Positions 60,994-64,000 of a DNA stretch of 64,000 nt are shown in pieces; the first letter of the stretch is position 1; each line of letters starts with the position of its first letter. Source of the stretch: an uncultured Bacilli bacterium. GTDB taxonomy: Bacteria; Bacillota_I; Bacilli_A; RF39; UBA660. The notes beneath the pieces were generated by a model. That model searched no databases. It was not told where the DNA came from and worked only from the letters and a program-made list of their open reading frames with translations. The stretch covers positions 62,001-126,000 of the forward strand of contig CAKOLL010000003.1 in assembly GCA_934096295.1 (NCBI GenBank). The letters are read 5' to 3'. Both the position numbers and the translations under genes were made by a program.

Positions 60994-61179
60994 TTAATTA
61001 TCAATAGTTTTCCATTCAGTATTTCCACACTTAGTACAAATTCTTGGAGCTAAAACCTTTTTTCCTTTAGGTAATTTCATACCTGTATCAATTTTACTAC
61101 ATAATAGACCAGATTCAGGATCAATATAAGCTACCCCGAATTTAGCATCTTCACAACAATTACATTCTTTATCTTTCAT
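60994..61179 (-). CDS. small zinc-ribbon protein
   Basis: 61 aa. Two metal-binding pairs: CNCC near the start and ICTKCGNTEW near the end, with a basic turn between (KLPKGKKVLAPR). GGAGG lies before ATG 61179. Probably a small nucleic-acid- or protein-binding zinc ribbon. Unknown function; neighbours are two ATPase genes of the same superfamily. Confidence 0.65.
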   Translation of the reverse strand: MKDKECNCCEDAKFGVAYIDPESGLLCSKIDTGMKLPKGKKVLAPRICTKCGNTEWKTIDN

Positions 61180-61234
61180 ATATAAATATCCTCCATCTAT
61201 ATTATGAGAATGTTTTATTATTTTATACTAAAGA

Positions 61235-62428
61235 TTAACTTTCAAGTAAAAAATCTACTATATTTTTTACTTCAATACCTTCAATGATTTTATTATAAGC
61301 CATATCCATAGTTAAAATAACTTTTTTATAATTATCATTTATAGCAAGTAAAGATTTCTTTTCTCTATTTTCAACATCTTCACTTAATAAACTACGTGTT
61401 ACTTGATAATATATTCTTTCATTCGGACTAACCGCCACAAAATCAATTTCTAAATCATTATATTTTCCAACATAAACTTCATATCCTCTACGTAAAAGTT
61501 CCATATAAACTACATTTTCATAACTGCTTCCTGTATCATAAGATGAAAATCCAGCTAATACATTTTTTAACCCATTATCCACAAAATAATACTTTCCTTG
61601 TGTTTTAAGAAGTTGTTTACCTTTTAATTCATACCTTGGTACTCTATAGATAAAATAGGCATTTTCTATCATTTTTAAATACTTATCAACAGTCTCATTA
61701 TCTATGTTACTGCCATTTTTCTTCATAAAATCAGAAATAAAACTTGGGTTTATTAATGTACCAATAACTGTGGACATATATCTTAGTAGGTTATCTAAAA
61801 ATACAACATCTTTAATTTTATTTCTTGCAATTATGTCTTTTTTTAAAACAACATCTTTAATATCAGACAAATAATTAATTTTTAATCTTTCATTATCATT
61901 CATATTTATAAGCATTGGCATCCCCCCAAATTTTAAATAATCATTAAATAATTGATATTTATCTTGACTGTTAGAATTAATTTGGAGATACTCAGAAAAA
62001 GAAAATGGATACATGCTAATCGTATAAACTCTACCCGCAAGTAAAGTTGTAAGCTCACTAGATAATAAATAAGCATTAGAACCCGTAATATAAATATCAC
62101 AATCAATATCCACTAATAAAGAATTAACAGCTTTTTCCCAATCTTCAACATTTTGAACTTCATCTAACAATAAATAAATTCTTGTATTATGATATTTACT
62201 TTTAATATAATTATATAAATCTTTATAATTCTTAATTTCATACCATTCAGCACTTTCAAAACTCATATATAATATATCTGATTCTTTAATACCATTTTCT
62301 AATAAATAATCTTTATATTGTAACAAAAGAGTACTTTTTCCACATCTTCTTACACCTGTAATAACTTTAATTAAATTTATATCTTTTACTTCAATTAATT
62401 GATTTAAATAATTATTTCGTTTTAACAT
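61235..62428 (-). CDS. DUF4143-type AAA ATPase (second intact paralogue)
   Basis: 397 aa from ATG 62428 (MLKRNNYLNQ), preceded by ATAGGTGATA. Classical Walker A ITGVRRCGKSTLLLQYK, Walker B IYLLLDEVQNVEDWEKAV, sensor DIYITGSNAYLLS, then RVYTISMYPFSFSEYL. The C-terminal domain contains LEIDFVAVSPNERIYYQVTRS, the restriction-like D...Q-x-x motif. It is more typical of the main family than the 59523 protein. A 26-bp perfect inverted repeat lies 45 bases upstream of its start. Confidence 0.9.
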   Translation of the reverse strand: MLKRNNYLNQLIEVKDINLIKVITGVRRCGKSTLLLQYKDYLLENGIKESDILYMSFESAEWYEIKNYKDLYNYIKSKYHNTRIYLLLDEVQNVEDWEKAVNSLLVDIDCDIYITGSNAYLLSSELTTLLAGRVYTISMYPFSFSEYLQINSNSQDKYQLFNDYLKFGGMPMLINMNDNERLKINYLSDIKDVVLKKDIIARNKIKDVVFLDNLLRYMSTVIGTLINPSFISDFMKKNGSNIDNETVDKYLKMIENAYFIYRVPRYELKGKQLLKTQGKYYFVDNGLKNVLAGFSSYDTGSSYENVVYMELLRRGYEVYVGKYNDLEIDFVAVSPNERIYYQVTRSLLSEDVENREKKSLLAINDNYKKVILTMDMAYNKIIEGIEVKNIVDFLLES

Positions 62429-62472
62429 ATTTATCACCTATAAATATTATACATTACATTTTTATTATTGTC

Positions 62473-62539
62473 AAGTTTTGCGATTGTAACCGCAAAATTT
62501 TTATTTTTCTTATATTTTGCGGTTACAATCGCAAAACTT
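62473..62539. repeat. 26-bp perfect inverted repeat between rplQ and the ATPase gene
   Basis: Arms 62473-62498 (AAGTTTTGCGATTGTAACCG, then CAAAAT) and 62514-62539 are exact reverse complements; the loop is 15 bases. Within each arm TTTTGCG and CGCAAAA are again complementary, giving four alternating copies of the 7-mer. It covers the promoter region of the ATPase gene and is unlike the surrounding AT-rich DNA. Confidence 0.8.
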
Positions 62540-62552
62540 TCTTATATTACAT

Positions 62553-62585
62553 CAAAAAAACAACTAATCAATTGATTAGCTGTTT
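62553..62585 (-). terminator. terminator of the rpoA-rplQ operon
   Basis: On the minus strand AACAGCTAATC pairs with GATTAGTTGTT (one G-U) around AATT, then TTTTT, 7 bases past the rplQ stop. Confidence 0.8.
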
Positions 62586-62591
62586 CATTAA

Positions 62592-62933
62592 TTAAACTAA
62601 TTCTAATCTAACTTCTAGAGCATCGTCACCACGACGTTCTTTAAGTTTAATTATTCTAGTATATCCACCATTTCTAGTTTCATAAGTTTTAGCTAGTTCA
62701 TTAAATACTTTAGATGTAACTTCTTTATCATTATGTAAGAAAGCAAGTGCTTTTCTACGAGCAACAAGTGAACCATCTTTACCATAAGTAATCATTTTAT
62801 CAACAAATTTTCTTACTTCTTTAGCTCTAGCTTCAGTAGTAACAACAAATCCATTCATGATAACATCTTTAGTAAGTCCAGCTAAAATACTTCTTCTAAT
62901 TCTAGTTTCTCTTCCTAATTTTCTATATTTCAT
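62592..62933 (-). CDS. rplQ: 50S ribosomal protein L17
   Basis: 113 aa, bacterial length. MKYRKLGRETRIRRSILAGL and TTEARAKEVRKFVDKMITYG are diagnostic, and the end GGYTRIIKLKERRGDDALEV is conserved. Follows rpoA by 3 bases. It is the last gene of the alpha operon, ending at a strong terminator. Confidence 0.98.
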   Translation of the reverse strand: MKYRKLGRETRIRRSILAGLTKDVIMNGFVVTTEARAKEVRKFVDKMITYGKDGSLVARRKALAFLHNDKEVTSKVFNELAKTYETRNGGYTRIIKLKERRGDDALEVRLELV

Positions 62934-62936
62934 ATT

Positions 62937-63881
62937 CTACTCCTTAAATGTAAGTCCTAATTCAGCAACTTTATCAAGAACTTCTTTTAATGATTTCTTT
63001 CCTAAGTTTCTAATCTTAGTAACTTCTACTTCTTTTTTGTTAACTAAATCTTGAACGGTATGAATACCAGCTCTTTTTAAACAATTATAAGCTCTAACTG
63101 AAAATTCTACTTCTTCAATTGGAGTTTCTAATGTTTTAGTCATTGTATCAATTTTCTTTTCTTGCATTATATTAGCAATATTACTAATTGAATTTAAATC
63201 TGAGATTATTGAGAAATGTTCAATTAATATCTTAGCACCAAGAGCCATAGCTTCTTCTGGAGTCATAGATCCATTAGTAGTTACTTCCATAACTAATTTA
63301 TCATAAGATTCATCTTGACCAACACGAGTAGCCATAACTTCATATTTAACCACTTCAATTGGTGAATAATTTGAATCAATTGCTATAACACCTGCAACAT
63401 TTTGTTCTAAATTTGCTTTATTTTGAGCAGCTGGTGTAAATCCACGACCATTATAAACAGTCATTTCAATATTAATTTTTCCTCCAGCAACTAAGTTACA
63501 AATAACAAAATCAGGATTCATAATTTCAATATCAGCATCTTTTTCAATATCTGAAGCAAGTACTGGACCTTCAACTGATTTTGTAAGTCTAATAACCTTT
63601 GGTCCATTAGAATGATTTTTAACAACTAAGTTTTTAATATTTAAAACAATAGTAGTAACATCTTCTACAACACCTTCAATTTTTTGGAATTCATGAAGCA
63701 CACCATCAATTCTAATTGATGTAACAGCACTTCCTGGTAGGCTTGATAAAAGTACTCTTCTCATAGCATTACCAATAGTTGTTCCAAATCCTCTTTCTAA
63801 AGGTTCAATTTCAAATTTAGCATAATGATTATTTTCTTGATATTCAATAATTTTATAGTCTGGTTTTTCAAATTTTATCAT
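62937..63881 (-). CDS. rpoA: RNA polymerase alpha subunit
   Basis: 314 aa. N-terminal assembly domain (FEIEPLERGFGTTIGNAMRR, SIRIDGVLHEFQKIEGVVED) and C-terminal DNA-contact domain (VRAYNCLKRAGIHTVQDLV, IRNLGKKSLKEVLDKV). GGAAGGAA precedes ATG 63881. It lies 21 bases after rpsK, the normal rpsM-rpsK-rpoA-rplQ order. Confidence 0.98.
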   Translation of the reverse strand: MIKFEKPDYKIIEYQENNHYAKFEIEPLERGFGTTIGNAMRRVLLSSLPGSAVTSIRIDGVLHEFQKIEGVVEDVTTIVLNIKNLVVKNHSNGPKVIRLTKSVEGPVLASDIEKDADIEIMNPDFVICNLVAGGKINIEMTVYNGRGFTPAAQNKANLEQNVAGVIAIDSNYSPIEVVKYEVMATRVGQDESYDKLVMEVTTNGSMTPEEAMALGAKILIEHFSIISDLNSISNIANIMQEKKIDTMTKTLETPIEEVEFSVRAYNCLKRAGIHTVQDLVNKKEVEVTKIRNLGKKSLKEVLDKVAELGLTFKE

Positions 63882-63902
63882 AGTACACGTTCCTTCCCTT
63901 TA

Positions 63903-64000
63903 CTAGTTCCTTGGTCTTTTTGGTGGACGACATCCGTTATGAGGAATTGGTGTTTCATCTGTAATACTTGTAATTTCAAGTCCTGCAGTTTGAAGTGATC
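63903..64000 (-). CDS. rpsK: 30S ribosomal protein S11, C-terminal part (partial)
   Basis: The frame enters from beyond the window and ends at TAG 63903-63905. The 31 visible residues end TPIPHNGCRPPKRPRN, the conserved S11 C-terminus. Confidence 0.96.
   Translation of the reverse strand, partial: SLQTAGLEITSITDETPIPHNGCRPPKRPRN

Overview
The window is an AT-rich chromosomal segment (well under 35% GC by eye) of a low-GC Gram-positive bacterium. Shine-Dalgarno sites are strong (AGGAGG-like) and the standard code is used, with UGA as stop. It carries peptidoglycan genes (two FemABX transferases, M15 and M23 peptidases) and the gene neighbourhood expected near a Bacillota origin: parA-parB-DUF951-ychF, rpsF-ssb-rpsR, rplI-dnaB, walJ-like-rlmH, and rpsK-rpoA-rplQ. 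The collagen-like surface proteins, DUF4143 ATPases and target-protein architecture suggest an uncultured gut Bacilli lineage; that placement is inference. No rRNA, tRNA or CRISPR array was seen.

Layout. 1-3000: the 3' end of a coiled-coil gene that may be a relaxase, a zinc-finger protein, about 1 kb of decayed DNA, and a lipoprotein. 3000-14400: a MacB/FtsX-like ABC exporter, a DUF2238-like membrane protein, a tnpB remnant, two dehydrogenases, a secreted nuclease, a hypoxanthine/uracil-type DNA glycosylase, an M15 peptidase, an MscS channel and a VTT-domain protein. 14400-25600: a type IV secretion-like operon on the minus strand (VirB2-, VirB6-, PrgI/VirB3- and VirB4-like proteins, a four-domain cell-wall enzyme, a lipoprotein and a VirD4 coupling ATPase), with no adjacent relaxase. 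25900-34100: FemABX pair, a transglutaminase-like protein, LemA, and three collagen-like proteins that surround a candidate type I toxin-antitoxin locus. 34100-51700: housekeeping genes interrupted by an MBOAT/AlgJ-like O-acetylation pair and an AbiEi/AbiEii toxin-antitoxin pair.

51800-62450 is an accessory island between parA and rplQ. Its core is a complete-looking diversity-generating retroelement (DGR). Read on the minus strand, the order is: target protein 2 with its variable repeat (VR2), a MutS-like accessory gene, an Avd-like gene, a reverse transcriptase, the template repeat (TR), a small gene, and target protein 1 with VR1. TR and VR differ at 14 of 90 positions, and 13 of the 14 are adenines in the TR coding strand. 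The two targets share an 837-bp block that is identical, including the VR. The RT gene has an apparent one-base frameshift in an A-run near its 5' end. DUF4143-type ATPase genes and fragments, and repeat arrays that look like insertion-sequence ends, flank the DGR.

The observations most worth pursuing are the DGR with two synchronised targets and a frameshifted RT, the unannotated 30-aa hydrophobic peptide gene with type I toxin-antitoxin RNA architecture at 31.9-32.25 kb, and the relaxase-less secretion system with its 982-aa multi-enzyme wall hydrolase.
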